DNA from: Streptomyces sp. Ag109_O5-1
Lineage (GTDB): Bacteria > Actinomycetota > Actinomycetes > Streptomycetales > Streptomycetaceae
Reading direction: 5' to 3'
Length of the DNA stretch: 64,000 nucleotides
Assembly: GCF_003814875.1 (NCBI RefSeq)
Contig: NZ_RKQF01000001.1
Coordinates: 5,332,001-5,396,000 of the forward strand
Positions 51,556-60,584 of the stretch are shown here, in pieces. Under the pieces are notes generated by a model. The model was not told the DNA's origin, did not search any database, and worked only from the letters and a program-made list of their open reading frames with translations. A program made the translations under genes and the position numbers. Position 1 is the first letter of the stretch. Every line of letters begins with the position of its first letter.

Positions 51556-51577
51556 GTTCACCTGTTCTCCACATTTG
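51556..51577 (+). promoter_or_regulatory. Possible PHO box before pstC
   Basis: GTTCACCTGTT followed by CTCCACATTTG, two 11-base units of the kind bound by PhoP in Streptomyces; only the first fits the GTTCACC consensus well. It is 99 bases before GTG 51676. Confidence 0.4.
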
Positions 51578-51675
51578 AAGCTCTGGAGCGCAAGGAACCG
51601 GCCATTGACTCTCCGGCGCGGCACCCCGATTCGGAGCCGTGCAGGGGAGAAACGCTTCCGTATAGGGGGGGCACA

Positions 51676-52698
51676 GTGGTGTCCGCGCTCGAGGGTTCCG
51701 CCGGGGCGGAATCCGAAAGACCCGTGCCCAGGCGGCTGTCGACCGCCCGGGGGCTCGGGGACCGGATCTTCCGGTACCAGTTGACCGCCACCGGCGGCAT
51801 CGTCCTCGCCATCATGGCCGCCGTAGGGCTGTTCCTGCTGCTCCGGGCCGGGCAGGCGCTGCGGACCCGGGGCGTCTGGGCCTTCCTCACCACCGCCGAA
51901 TGGCAGCCGGACGTCCACCGGTTCGGCATCGCGGCCGTGCTCACCGGCACGCTGCTCATCGCCGCCGTGGCCGTCACGATCAGCGTGCCGCTGGCCGTCG
52001 GCACCGCGCTGTTCATCTCGGACGTGGCACCGCGGGGACTGCGCCGCACGCTCGTCACCATGGTCGACCTGATGGCCGCCGTGCCGTCCGTGGTCTACGG
52101 CCTGTGGGGGCTGTTCTTCCTCCAGGAGCACGTCATCGGGTTGTCCCGGTGGCTGTCGGACTGGTTCGGTTGGATCCCCTTCCTGCACGTCGACGGCACC
52201 CAGCCGGGCGAACCGCTCGCCTCCCAGAGCGTCTACACCGCCTCCACCTTCGTCGCGGGCATCGTCGTCGCGCTGATGGTCGCGCCGATCCAGTGCTCGG
52301 TGATGCGGGAGGTGTTCGCCCAGGCACCGGCCGGTGAACGCGAGGGCGCCTACGCGCTCGGCGCCACCCGCTGGGGCATGATCCGCGCGGTCGTCCTGCC
52401 GTACGGCATGGGCGGGATCATCGGCGGCACCATGCTGGGCCTCGGCCGGGCGCTCGGCGAGACCATCGCGGTCTACCTGATCATCTCGCCCGTCTTCACC
52501 ATCCAGCCGCACATCCTGCAGACCGGCTCGAACTCCGTCTCCTCCCTGATCGCCCTGCACTACGGCGATGCCTCCACGTTCGGCATGTCGGCGCTGATGG
52601 CCGCGGGCCTCGCGCTGTTCCTGCTCACCCTGGCGGTCAACTTCACCGCCTCCTCGATCGTGGCCCGGTCACGGTCCGGCGCACAGAGCGAGGCGTGA
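51676..52698 (+). CDS. pstC: Phosphate-type ABC permease PstC
   Basis: A 340-aa inner-membrane permease with six helices. The BPD-transporter loop EGAYALGATRWGMIRAVVLPYG..GGIIGGTMLGLGRALGETIA is the EAA motif of PstC. The N-terminal ~40 residues are cytosolic and charged. GTG 51676 follows an AGGGGGG tract; GTG 51679 is possible. Its TGA overlaps pstA by 4 bp. With PstA it forms the membrane channel for the binding proteins encoded downstream. Confidence 0.93.
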   Translation: MVSALEGSAGAESERPVPRRLSTARGLGDRIFRYQLTATGGIVLAIMAAVGLFLLLRAGQALRTRGVWAFLTTAEWQPDVHRFGIAAVLTGTLLIAAVAVTISVPLAVGTALFISDVAPRGLRRTLVTMVDLMAAVPSVVYGLWGLFFLQEHVIGLSRWLSDWFGWIPFLHVDGTQPGEPLASQSVYTASTFVAGIVVALMVAPIQCSVMREVFAQAPAGEREGAYALGATRWGMIRAVVLPYGMGGIIGGTMLGLGRALGETIAVYLIISPVFTIQPHILQTGSNSVSSLIALHYGDASTFGMSALMAAGLALFLLTLAVNFTASSIVARSRSGAQSEA

Positions 52699-54044
52699 CG
52701 ATGACCGTCGTAGACCTTGAGAAGGACGTTCCGCAGGACGTCCCCCAGGACGCTCCGGCGCCCGCCGCCGAGGCCGAGACCCCGGATGTGCCCCGCCGGA
52801 TCGGCGGGCTCACCCGCTCGGGCGTGCTGTCCCTGTTCGGCGCCGCCGCCTCCGGCCTCTGCACGGCCATCCTGCTCTTCGGTGAACTCGCCCCGTTCTC
52901 GGGCACATTGGGGTTCTTCGTCACCGCCTACCTTTCATTCCTAGGTATCTACGCGGTGTTGACAGGCCTTGAGCAGGACGGACAGGCCGTACGGGACCGG
53001 GTGATGACCGTCGTCCTGTGGACCGCGGGCGGGCTGATGTTCTGCGCGCTCGCGATGGTCGTCGGCTTCACCCTGTGGCGCGGCCGCGAGGCCCTGCCGC
53101 ACGGCAACTTCTTCGCCCAGGACATGCAGGCGGCGGGCCCCCTCGACCCGCTGACCAACGGCGGCATCGAGCACGCCATGCTCGGCACGCTCATCATGAT
53201 CACCATCGCGCTGGCGATCACGGTCCCGCTGGGCCTGGCCTGCGCGGTGTACCTCAACCAGATCCCCGGCCGCTTCTCCCGGTTCGTCCGCACGATCGTC
53301 GAGGCGATGACCGCGCTGCCGTCGATCGTGGCCGGCCTGATGGTGTACGCCGTCTGGATCCTCGGCCTCGGCATGCAGAAGTCGGGTCTGGCGGCGGGCT
53401 TCGCGATCAGCGTGATGATGCTGCCGATCGTGATCCGCGCGTCGGACGTGGTGCTGCGCCTCGTACCCGGCACGCTCACCGAGGCGTCCGAGGCGCTGGG
53501 CGCCCCGCGCTGGCGCACGGTGTGGCACGTGGTCCTCCCCACCGCCCGCTCCGGTCTCGCGACCGCCGTCATCCTCGGCACCGCGCGCGGCATCGGCGAG
53601 ACCTCTCCGGTCCTGCTCACCGCGGGCTTCACGGCGGCGCTGAACGCCGACCCGACGAGCGGCCCGATGATCTCCCTCCCGCTGGCCGTCTTCAACTTCG
53701 TCAAGTCACCCGAACCGACGATGATCGCCCGCGGCTTCGGCGCGGCGGCGGTCCTGATGGCCCTGGTCCTGGTCCTCTTCGCGATCGCCCGCGTGATCGG
53801 CGGCCGCGGCCCCGGCCACCAGAACAAGCGCCAGGCGAAGAGGGCGGCACGCGCTTCGCGCAGGGACGCGCAGAGGTTCGCCGAACTTCACACGCCGGGC
53901 CTCCAGCTCTTCGAGACCGGTTCTCCTGCGAGCAACGACGAGACCAACCCCCCTAGGGGCGCGGGGAACTGCGCGCCCAGCCACGACGAGCCCGCACCCA
54001 CCGACGGCGAACAGCCCCCGTCCTCCACAGGAGACGTGCACTGA
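52695..54044 (+). CDS. pstA: Phosphate-type ABC permease PstA with repeat-derived C-terminus
   Basis: A 449-aa protein, longer than the usual ~290-300. The permease core (about residues 150-380) has EASEALGAPRWRTVWHVVLPTARSGL and GTARGIGETSPVLLTAG. An extra N-terminal part with two or three helices precedes it. The C-terminal ~65 residues are hydrophilic; those from about 418 to 436 are encoded by the repeat at 53948-53999, so the end was probably changed by insertion of that repeat. GTG 52695 overlaps pstC; the stop shares one base with the next gene. Confidence 0.9.
   Translation: MTMTVVDLEKDVPQDVPQDAPAPAAEAETPDVPRRIGGLTRSGVLSLFGAAASGLCTAILLFGELAPFSGTLGFFVTAYLSFLGIYAVLTGLEQDGQAVRDRVMTVVLWTAGGLMFCALAMVVGFTLWRGREALPHGNFFAQDMQAAGPLDPLTNGGIEHAMLGTLIMITIALAITVPLGLACAVYLNQIPGRFSRFVRTIVEAMTALPSIVAGLMVYAVWILGLGMQKSGLAAGFAISVMMLPIVIRASDVVLRLVPGTLTEASEALGAPRWRTVWHVVLPTARSGLATAVILGTARGIGETSPVLLTAGFTAALNADPTSGPMISLPLAVFNFVKSPEPTMIARGFGAAAVLMALVLVLFAIARVIGGRGPGHQNKRQAKRAARASRRDAQRFAELHTPGLQLFETGSPASNDETNPPRGAGNCAPSHDEPAPTDGEQPPSSTGDVH
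53948..53999 (+). repeat. Intergenic-type repeat, copy 3 (short), inside pstA
   Basis: CCCCTAGGGGCGCGGGGAAC, TGCGCGCCCAGCCACGACGA, GCCCGCACC: the short form of the repeat at 14282 and 58283. Here it is within an open reading frame and encodes part of the PstA tail. Confidence 0.65.
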
Positions 54045-55726
54045 TGTCCAGCCCTGTCATCAACGCCCTCAGACGGCTGGGCATCCTGGCCGTGCTGCTC
54101 AGCATCCTCAGCCCCCTCACCGTCCTCGGCATCGCACAGAGCGCGTCCGCGGACAGCTACACCCCCATCGCCGGCGCCGGCTCCACCTGGGCCGAGAACG
54201 CCGTCGACGAATGGCGCCGCGCCGTCAACCAGTACGGCATGCGCATCAGCTACGCCGGCAACGGTTCCTCCGACGGCCGCCGCCAGTTCCTCTCCGGCAC
54301 CGTCGACTTCGCCGTCTCCGACATCCCGTTCCAGACGAACCCCACCGACGGCAGCGCGGCCGAGCGCCCCGCGTCCGGCTCCTACGCCTATATGCCGATC
54401 GTGGCCGGCGGCACGGTCTTCATGTACCACCTCACCGTCAACGGCAAGCGGGTCACCAACCTGCGCCTCTCCGGCGACGTGGTCACCAAGATCTTCACCG
54501 GGGCCGTCAAGACCTGGGACGACCCGGTGATCAAGGCCGACAACCCCGGAATCCAGCTGCCGCACCGCACCATCGTCCCGGTGGTCCGCTCCGACGGCTC
54601 CGGCTCCACCGCCCAGTTCACGATGTGGATGGCGAACCAGCACAAGGCGCTGTGGAACGCGTACTGCGCGAAGGTCGGCCGGTCGGGCGCGTGCGGGCAG
54701 ACGTCGTACTACCCGACCGTCTCCGGCATGATCGCCCAGTCCGGTGACCTCGGTGTCGCCGGTTACATCGCCCAGAGCTACGGCGAGGGCGCGATCGGGT
54801 ACGTCAACTACTCGTACGCGCTCAACGCGCACTACCCGGTCGCCAAGGTCCTGAACCACGCGGGCTACTACACCGAGCCCACCCCGCAGAACGTGGCGGT
54901 CTCGCTGCTCAAGGCGAAGATCAACACCAACAAGAGCTCGTCCGACTACCTCACCCAGCAGCTCGACGACGTCTACAACGACACCGACCGGCGCAACTAC
55001 CCGCTGTCCAGCTACTCGTACATGATCCTGCCGCTGAAGGTGCAGGGCACCTTCACCGCGGCCAAGGGCAAGACGCTCGGCGCGTTCTCGTACTACTTCA
55101 TGTGCCAGGGCCAGCAGCAGGCGCCGAAGCTGGGCTACTCGCCGCTCCCGATCAACCTGGTGCAGGCCGGCTTCGACCAGATCCGCCGGATCCCGGGTGT
55201 GCAGACGCAGAACATCAACATCAAGAACTGCAACAACCCGACCTTCACCGCGAGCGGCCAGAACAAGCTGGCGCAGACCGCGCCCTACCCGGCCGCCTGC
55301 GACAAGAAGGGCGCCGCACCCTGCACCAGCGGCAGCGGCGGCGCCACGACGGGTTCGGGCAGCGGCAGCGGCGGCTCCGGCACCGGCGGCACCTCGGGCG
55401 GCACCGGCGGCACGGACGCCTCGACCGGCGGTACCGGCGGCTCCGGCGGCAGCGCCCAGCCCTCCGTCGACCCCGACACCGGCCAGACCATCAGCCCCGG
55501 CGGCGGCACCGGCACGAGCGCCGGCGGCACCGGTACGGCAGCCGACAACACCGTCGCCCTCGCCCAGCCCGTCGCCGTGGCCACCGCGCACGGCTGGAGC
55601 GGCACCCAGACGCTGATGCTGCTGGCCGCGCTCCTGGTGTTCGGCCTGCTCCTGCTGCCGTCGGCGGTCTCCCGCCTGGTCGGCAGCAAGAGCGACGACC
55701 GCTCGAACGACGGGAGTTCGCGATGA
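54044..55726 (+). CDS. pstS: PstS-like binding protein with C-terminal membrane anchor
   Basis: A 560-aa exported protein. Signal peptide 1 to about 36 (SASA-DS). The PBP domain (about 38-410) has GAGSTWAENAVDEW, GSSDGRRQFLSGTVDFAVSD and RSDGSGSTAQF, the phosphate-binding PstS loops. A Gly/Ser/Thr-rich linker (about 425-510) then leads to one membrane helix (TLMLLAALLVFGLLLLPSAV) and a basic tail, so the protein stays on the membrane. There is no LPxTG. It replaces the usual lipoprotein PstS. The start shares one base with the pstA stop (TGATG); the stop overlaps the next gene by 4 bp. Confidence 0.88.
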   Translation: MSSPVINALRRLGILAVLLSILSPLTVLGIAQSASADSYTPIAGAGSTWAENAVDEWRRAVNQYGMRISYAGNGSSDGRRQFLSGTVDFAVSDIPFQTNPTDGSAAERPASGSYAYMPIVAGGTVFMYHLTVNGKRVTNLRLSGDVVTKIFTGAVKTWDDPVIKADNPGIQLPHRTIVPVVRSDGSGSTAQFTMWMANQHKALWNAYCAKVGRSGACGQTSYYPTVSGMIAQSGDLGVAGYIAQSYGEGAIGYVNYSYALNAHYPVAKVLNHAGYYTEPTPQNVAVSLLKAKINTNKSSSDYLTQQLDDVYNDTDRRNYPLSSYSYMILPLKVQGTFTAAKGKTLGAFSYYFMCQGQQQAPKLGYSPLPINLVQAGFDQIRRIPGVQTQNINIKNCNNPTFTASGQNKLAQTAPYPAACDKKGAAPCTSGSGGATTGSGSGSGGSGTGGTSGGTGGTDASTGGTGGSGGSAQPSVDPDTGQTISPGGGTGTSAGGTGTAADNTVALAQPVAVATAHGWSGTQTLMLLAALLVFGLLLLPSAVSRLVGSKSDDRSNDGSSR

Positions 55727-58338
55727 GACGGGCCCGGATCCGCAACGCGCTGATACGCCTCCTCGCCGGCGCCACGGTCGGCGCCCTCGCCGGACTCGCG
55801 GTCGCCCAGACCGCGCCGACCGCCACCGCGGCCACCGGCGACGACTCCGCCGTGACCGTCTCCGGGCGCGGTGAGTTCAAGGACATGAAGTTCACGGTCA
55901 GCCAGACCAAGAACCTCACCAGCCAGGCCGTCACGGTGAGCTGGAGCGGCGGTACCCCGACCACCTTCGCGGGCACGCAGTTCAACACGGACTTCGTGCA
56001 GATCATGCAGTGCTGGGGGGACGACGACGGCACGGTCCCCTCCAACCCGGGCCCGGCGCGCACCCAGTGCCAGTACGGTGCCTCCCCGACCACCAGCCGC
56101 ACCAGCTGGCCGGGCAACAGCCTGGACGACACCCGGCAGGTCTTCTACAACGCCGACCCGACCAACTACGGCCAGGACAACCGGTACGGCGCCGCCAACC
56201 CGAACGCCGGCGGCGAGGTCCCCTTCAAGTCGGTCGACGGCACCACGATCACCACGAACACCCAGAACAACCGGTTCTACAGCTACAACACCACCAACGA
56301 GATCGACTTCGGCCGCACCGGCGCCGACGGCTCCGGCAAGGAGTTCTTCGAGGTCCAGACCGCCAACGAGGCGCCCCACCTCGGCTGCGGCACCCCCGTC
56401 ACCACGGACGGCGTGACCAAGCCCCGCTCCTGCTGGCTGGTGATCGTCCCGCAGGGCCATCTCGACCTGGACGGCAAGCCGTACGCGGACAAGAGCCAGG
56501 TCAACGCGGGCTCCCCGGTCTCCTCCACCAACTGGAGGAACCGGATCGCGGTCAAGCTGGACTTCAACAGCGTCGGCAACAACTGCGCCCTCGGCGCCGA
56601 CGAACGCCCGACCACCGGCAGCGAGCTGGCGGCGGACGCGATGACCAGCTGGCAGGCCCAGCTCTGCTCGGTCGGCAAGGTGTTCGGCTACACCGAGCTC
56701 GGTGAGCCGGACACCCGGTCCCGGCTGATCGCGGACGGCACCTCCGGTCTCGCGTTCACCACCCGGAAGCTGGGCGCCGACACGGGCACGACAGCGCCCT
56801 CGGGTACGACGACGTACGCGCCGGTCGCACTCTCCGGAGCCGTCATCGGCTTCACGATCGAGCGCAGATCCGCGTCCGGGCCACCGGAATCCGTCGAGAA
56901 ACTCGACGGCACCAAGATCGAGTCCATCAAGCTGAACGCCCGCCTGGTCGCCAAGCTGCTCACCGAGTCGTACCGCAGCTCGACCTGGGGTTCGGTCCTC
57001 AACGGCACGGCCGCCAAGGGGTACGGCTGGGCGAAGAAGAACCCGGCCGGGCTCGCCTCGGACCCGGAGTTCCTGGCGCTGAACCCGGAGTTCGCGTACC
57101 TGTCGGTCGCCGAGACCCCGGCCACCGACACCGACCTGATGACCTCGCTCGGCCACTCCGACACCGCCCGCGCGATCTGGCAGTGGATCTACGCCGACAA
57201 GGACGCCCGTCAGTTCCTGGCCGGAGTCCCCGACGACGACGGCATGCGGGTCAACCCGTACTACAGCACCAACGCGGACCTGAACCCGATGGGCGTCGCC
57301 TTCGGCCCGTCGAACACCGACGAATACCCGAAGAGCGACCCCTGGTGCACGGTCCCGCCCGGCTCGGACGCACCGGCCACGAACAAGCAGTGCATGATCG
57401 ACTTCCACCCCTATGTGGAGGACATGCACGCCGGCGCGCTGCACACCCGCCGCGCCGACACCCTGTGGAAGTCCACCTGGGACGCGCTGGCCACCCCGCC
57501 GGTGTACAAGAGCTCCGGTCCGCAGATCGTCGGTTCGCGCTTCGTCATCACGATCACGGACGCGGCCTCCGCCGCCCGCTACGGCCTCCAGACGGCCGAG
57601 CTGAAGAACTCCGCGGGCACGTACGTGGCCCCGACCGCGGCCGGCCTCACCGCGGCCGCCGCGACCGCCACCGGCTCCGGCGTCGCCGAGATCACCCCGG
57701 CGAACGCCACGGCGAAGGGCGCCTACCCGCTGGCCGAGCTGGTGTACGCGGCGGTCCGGCCCGGCGAGGTGACCAAGGCGGCCCGCCAGGACTACGCGGC
57801 CCTGCTGCGGTACGCCTCGGCCACCGGCCAGACCCCGGGCGCCGACCCGGGCCGCCTGCCCGAGGGCTACGCCCCGCTCTCCACGAAGCTGCGCGCCCAG
57901 ACGGTCAAGGCGGCGAACGCGCTCCTCGACTACACCGGCCCGACCTCCGCGGGCGGCGGCAACGGTTCGGCCGACGGCGGCGGCACCTCCACGGGCGGCG
58001 GCGGTGCCCCGGGTACCACCGGGGACACCGGTGGCACGACGGGCGGCGCCGGTACGGGTGCCGGGGGCGGCGGCGCCAGTGCCGCGCCCAGCGCCAAGCC
58101 GTCGTTCGACGGCGGCAAGGCGCTGCAGACCACCGCGGCCGGCAACACCCCGGCCGACCCGGCGAATCCGCTCCGCTATGCGGTGCCGGTCGGTGCCGCG
58201 CTCGGGGCGGTTGCGGGGGCCGGGGCGCCCTTTGCCGGTGGCCGGCAGCTGTCGATTGCTTCCGTTACGACGGCCGTACGTCGTCTGCGGGCGCGTCGTG
58301 GCTGGTCGCGCCCACGCGGCGGAGCCGCAAATCGATAA
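55723..58338 (+). CDS. Large anchored PstS-related protein
   Basis: An 871-aa exported protein: signal peptide to about residue 36, an N-terminal Ig-like or novel domain (about 40-270, with TVSGRGEFKDMKFTVSQTKN and several Cys), and a PstS-type region from about 330 to 720 (SGAVIGFTIERRSASGPPES, INLNARLVAKLLT-like LNARLVAKLLTESY, ALNPEFAYLSV). A Gly/Thr-rich linker (about 745-790) and one helix (YAVPVGAALGAVAGAGAPF) end it. The final ~15 residues (RARRGWSRPRGGAANR) read into repeat copy 4. Coupled by ATGA to pstS. Function in the complex unknown. Confidence 0.8.
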   Translation: MRRARIRNALIRLLAGATVGALAGLAVAQTAPTATAATGDDSAVTVSGRGEFKDMKFTVSQTKNLTSQAVTVSWSGGTPTTFAGTQFNTDFVQIMQCWGDDDGTVPSNPGPARTQCQYGASPTTSRTSWPGNSLDDTRQVFYNADPTNYGQDNRYGAANPNAGGEVPFKSVDGTTITTNTQNNRFYSYNTTNEIDFGRTGADGSGKEFFEVQTANEAPHLGCGTPVTTDGVTKPRSCWLVIVPQGHLDLDGKPYADKSQVNAGSPVSSTNWRNRIAVKLDFNSVGNNCALGADERPTTGSELAADAMTSWQAQLCSVGKVFGYTELGEPDTRSRLIADGTSGLAFTTRKLGADTGTTAPSGTTTYAPVALSGAVIGFTIERRSASGPPESVEKLDGTKIESIKLNARLVAKLLTESYRSSTWGSVLNGTAAKGYGWAKKNPAGLASDPEFLALNPEFAYLSVAETPATDTDLMTSLGHSDTARAIWQWIYADKDARQFLAGVPDDDGMRVNPYYSTNADLNPMGVAFGPSNTDEYPKSDPWCTVPPGSDAPATNKQCMIDFHPYVEDMHAGALHTRRADTLWKSTWDALATPPVYKSSGPQIVGSRFVITITDAASAARYGLQTAELKNSAGTYVAPTAAGLTAAAATATGSGVAEITPANATAKGAYPLAELVYAAVRPGEVTKAARQDYAALLRYASATGQTPGADPGRLPEGYAPLSTKLRAQTVKAANALLDYTGPTSAGGGNGSADGGGTSTGGGGAPGTTGDTGGTTGGAGTGAGGGGASAAPSAKPSFDGGKALQTTAAGNTPADPANPLRYAVPVGAALGAVAGAGAPFAGGRQLSIASVTTAVRRLRARRGWSRPRGGAANR

Positions 58339-58363
58339 CGTCCCGCGCCCCTGAAGGGGCGCC
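58283..58363 (-). repeat. Intergenic repeat, copy 4 (inverted), overlapping a gene end
   Basis: On the minus strand: GCGCCCCTTCAGGGGCGC hairpin, then GGGACGTTATCGATTTGCGG, CTCCGCCGCGTGGGCGCGAC, CAGCCACGACGCGC. The first ~55 bases lie inside the 871-aa gene. The remaining gap to 58515 carries an AGGAG site for the next gene. Confidence 0.75.
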
Positions 58364-58515
58364 ACACCTAGGGGCGTACAAGCCCCCACCGGAGCCAAGT
58401 GCTCCCCCTCAGACGGCCGCCCGCCCCGAAAGGCAGTCGGGGCGGACGGCCCGTACCACCCTGCCAGATCCTCTGGCAACACCCCAGCTAGCAAGCTCTC
58501 GTCAGGAGACTCTCG

Positions 58516-60507
58516 ATGCGCAGACTGCGCTCTCAGGCGGCGTTCGTCGCCGCTGCCGTGGTGGCCGGCGGCATCGCCCTCGCCAGCCCGGCGGTCGCCG
58601 ACCCGGACGCCGGTGCCTTCCGCCAGCTGGTCGGCGTGGGTTCGGACACCACCCAGGACGTCCTCAACGCCCTGGCCGGTGACACCATCAACGGCACCAG
58701 CTACTCCGCCACCGCCGTGAAGTCGACGAACGGCGCGGGCATCGCGTCGTACGACGCGATCCAGCCCGGCACCGGCGCCACCGGTACGAAGATCACCACC
58801 CGCTCCGGTGGCACGACCTTCCTGCGCCCGAACGGCTCCGGCGCCGGCCGCACCGCCCTGAGCGAGTCGCTGACCGGCGACCTGGACTCCTCCGGTGCCT
58901 CGGTCAAGGGCCAGGTCGACTTCGCCCGCTCCTCCGGTGGTCCGTCCAACTCCGGCACCGCGCTCACCTACATCCCGATGGCGCGTGACGCGGTCGGCGT
59001 CGCGGTCAAGGGCTCGGCTCTCGACACCCTGACCGTGAGTCAGCTGCACGACATCTACACGGGCACGCTGACCCAGGTGAACGGCCAGACCGTGCACCCG
59101 AAGATCCCGCAGACCAGCTCCGGCACCCGCAAGTTCTTCCTGAACGCGATCGGCGTCACCAACGACACGCTCTCCGCGAACGTCGCGGTCGTCCAGGAGA
59201 ACCAGGCCAACTCGGCCCTCACCGAGGACGGCGCGCTCGTCCCGTTCTCCGTCGGTTCCTGGATCGCCCAGATCAACGGCGTCTCCCCCGACTACAGCCA
59301 GACGGCGGCCGCCGCCGGCGGTCACCTGGCCTCCGTCCAGCTGCCGGGCGACACGGGCGCCACCAGCCCGGTCACCACGGTGAACGGCAAGGTGACCCCG
59401 GTCAACGCCTACTACGAGAACTCGACCTTCGGCCGTGACGTGTACAACGTCGTGCCGAGCCGGGCCATCGACCCGACCAGCATCTTCTTCGACAAGGACC
59501 TGTACGACGTCTTCGTCACCAGCGGCAGCCACACGGCGCAGCTGGCGTCGGACGCCGCCGAGTCGGTCATCGCCAAGTTCGGCTTCGTCAACGAGTCCTA
59601 CAACGGCTCCGTCTCCGTCGCCAAGCACGCCAAGCTCGGCGGCCTGGAGGAGTCCAGCTCCTTCGACAGCTCGGTGCCGAACGCGCCCGCCCTGAAGACC
59701 ACGGTCGGCGACGCGAGCCTCAACCTCAGCTGGACCCCGAACAGCGCCGTTCCGGCCATGCCGGTCACCGACTACCGGATCACGCTGACCGACGCGGACG
59801 GCGGCGTCGTCGCCACGAAGGACGTCGCGACCACCACCACGTCGGCCTCCTTCACCGGCCTGGCCACCGGCACCTACACCGCCCAGGTCACCGCCAACAA
59901 CGTCAACGGCACGGGTGCGGCCGCGACCTGGACCGGCGCGGTCCAGTACAAGAGCACCACGACCGCCACGGCCGCCACCACCGCCTACGGCAAGGTCCCG
60001 AAGGTCGTCGTCTCCGTCGCCGGCTCGCACGGCGTCACGGCGTCCGGCAAGGTCACCGTCAAGGAGGGCGCCACCACGCTCGGCACCGGCACCCTGGACG
60101 CGTCCGGCAAGGTCACCATCGGCCTGTCGAACCACCTCAAGGTCGCCACGCACTCCCTGACGGTGTCCTACGGCGGCAGCACCAAGCTGAACTCGTCCTC
60201 GGCGACCGTCTCCCTGAAGATCACCAAGGCGACGGCGTCCGTGGCCTCCTCGGCGCCCACCTCGGTGAGCCACACCGCCAAGGCCAAGGTCACCGTCAAG
60301 GTCACCGCGTCCGGCACCACCCCGACCGGCACCGTCCGTATCTACGAGGGCTCCAAGGTCATCGCCACCGGCACCCTGAGCGGCGGCAAGGTCGTCGTCA
60401 CCCTGCCGAAGCTGGCCAAGGGCAAGCACACCCTGCACGCCTTCTACGCGGGTTCCACGACCGTGAACTCGAAGACCGGCGCCAACTTCACCATCAAGTC
60501 CACCTGA
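58516..60507 (+). CDS. Secreted PstS-related protein with Fn3 and Ig-like repeats
   Basis: A 663-aa protein: signal peptide to about residue 28 (AVA-DP), PstS-type substrate domain (about 35-380; GVGSDTTQDVLNAL, VDFARSSGGPS, IPQTSSGTRKFF), a fibronectin-III domain (about 390-485, LSWTPNSAVPAMPVTDYRIT) and two bacterial Ig-like domains (about 490-575 and 578-663), each rich in Thr/Lys/Val. No C-terminal anchor or LPxTG. It may attach non-covalently. AGGAG lies 9 bases before ATG 58516. It is separated from the previous gene by 177 bp, so a second promoter is possible. Confidence 0.85.
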   Translation: MRRLRSQAAFVAAAVVAGGIALASPAVADPDAGAFRQLVGVGSDTTQDVLNALAGDTINGTSYSATAVKSTNGAGIASYDAIQPGTGATGTKITTRSGGTTFLRPNGSGAGRTALSESLTGDLDSSGASVKGQVDFARSSGGPSNSGTALTYIPMARDAVGVAVKGSALDTLTVSQLHDIYTGTLTQVNGQTVHPKIPQTSSGTRKFFLNAIGVTNDTLSANVAVVQENQANSALTEDGALVPFSVGSWIAQINGVSPDYSQTAAAAGGHLASVQLPGDTGATSPVTTVNGKVTPVNAYYENSTFGRDVYNVVPSRAIDPTSIFFDKDLYDVFVTSGSHTAQLASDAAESVIAKFGFVNESYNGSVSVAKHAKLGGLEESSSFDSSVPNAPALKTTVGDASLNLSWTPNSAVPAMPVTDYRITLTDADGGVVATKDVATTTTSASFTGLATGTYTAQVTANNVNGTGAAATWTGAVQYKSTTTATAATTAYGKVPKVVVSVAGSHGVTASGKVTVKEGATTLGTGTLDASGKVTIGLSNHLKVATHSLTVSYGGSTKLNSSSATVSLKITKATASVASSAPTSVSHTAKAKVTVKVTASGTTPTGTVRIYEGSKVIATGTLSGGKVVVTLPKLAKGKHTLHAFYAGSTTVNSKTGANFTIKST

Positions 60508-60520
60508 CCGGCTGACGGGC

Positions 60521-60550
60521 CCGCCGGGAGCCTCGTACGGCTCCCGGCGG
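60521..60550 (+). terminator. Strong hairpin between the Ig-like gene and the sortase-like gene
   Basis: CCGCCGGGAGCC / GGCTCCCGGCGG, a perfect 12-bp stem with a 6-base loop, followed by CCCTCATC rather than a T run. It could end most transcripts or protect mRNA of the binding-protein gene. Confidence 0.65.
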
Positions 60551-60584
60551 CCCTCATCTACCTTCCCGAAGGAGGCGGGCCGCC

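Noticed and set aside
55285..60438. Very long open frame on the minus strand (about 1,700 codons) over the Pst-like genes
   Set aside because: It is the antisense of three plus-strand genes with signal peptides and clear domains. Its translation is Gly/Arg/Val-rich without any domain, a usual effect of GC-rich codon bias.
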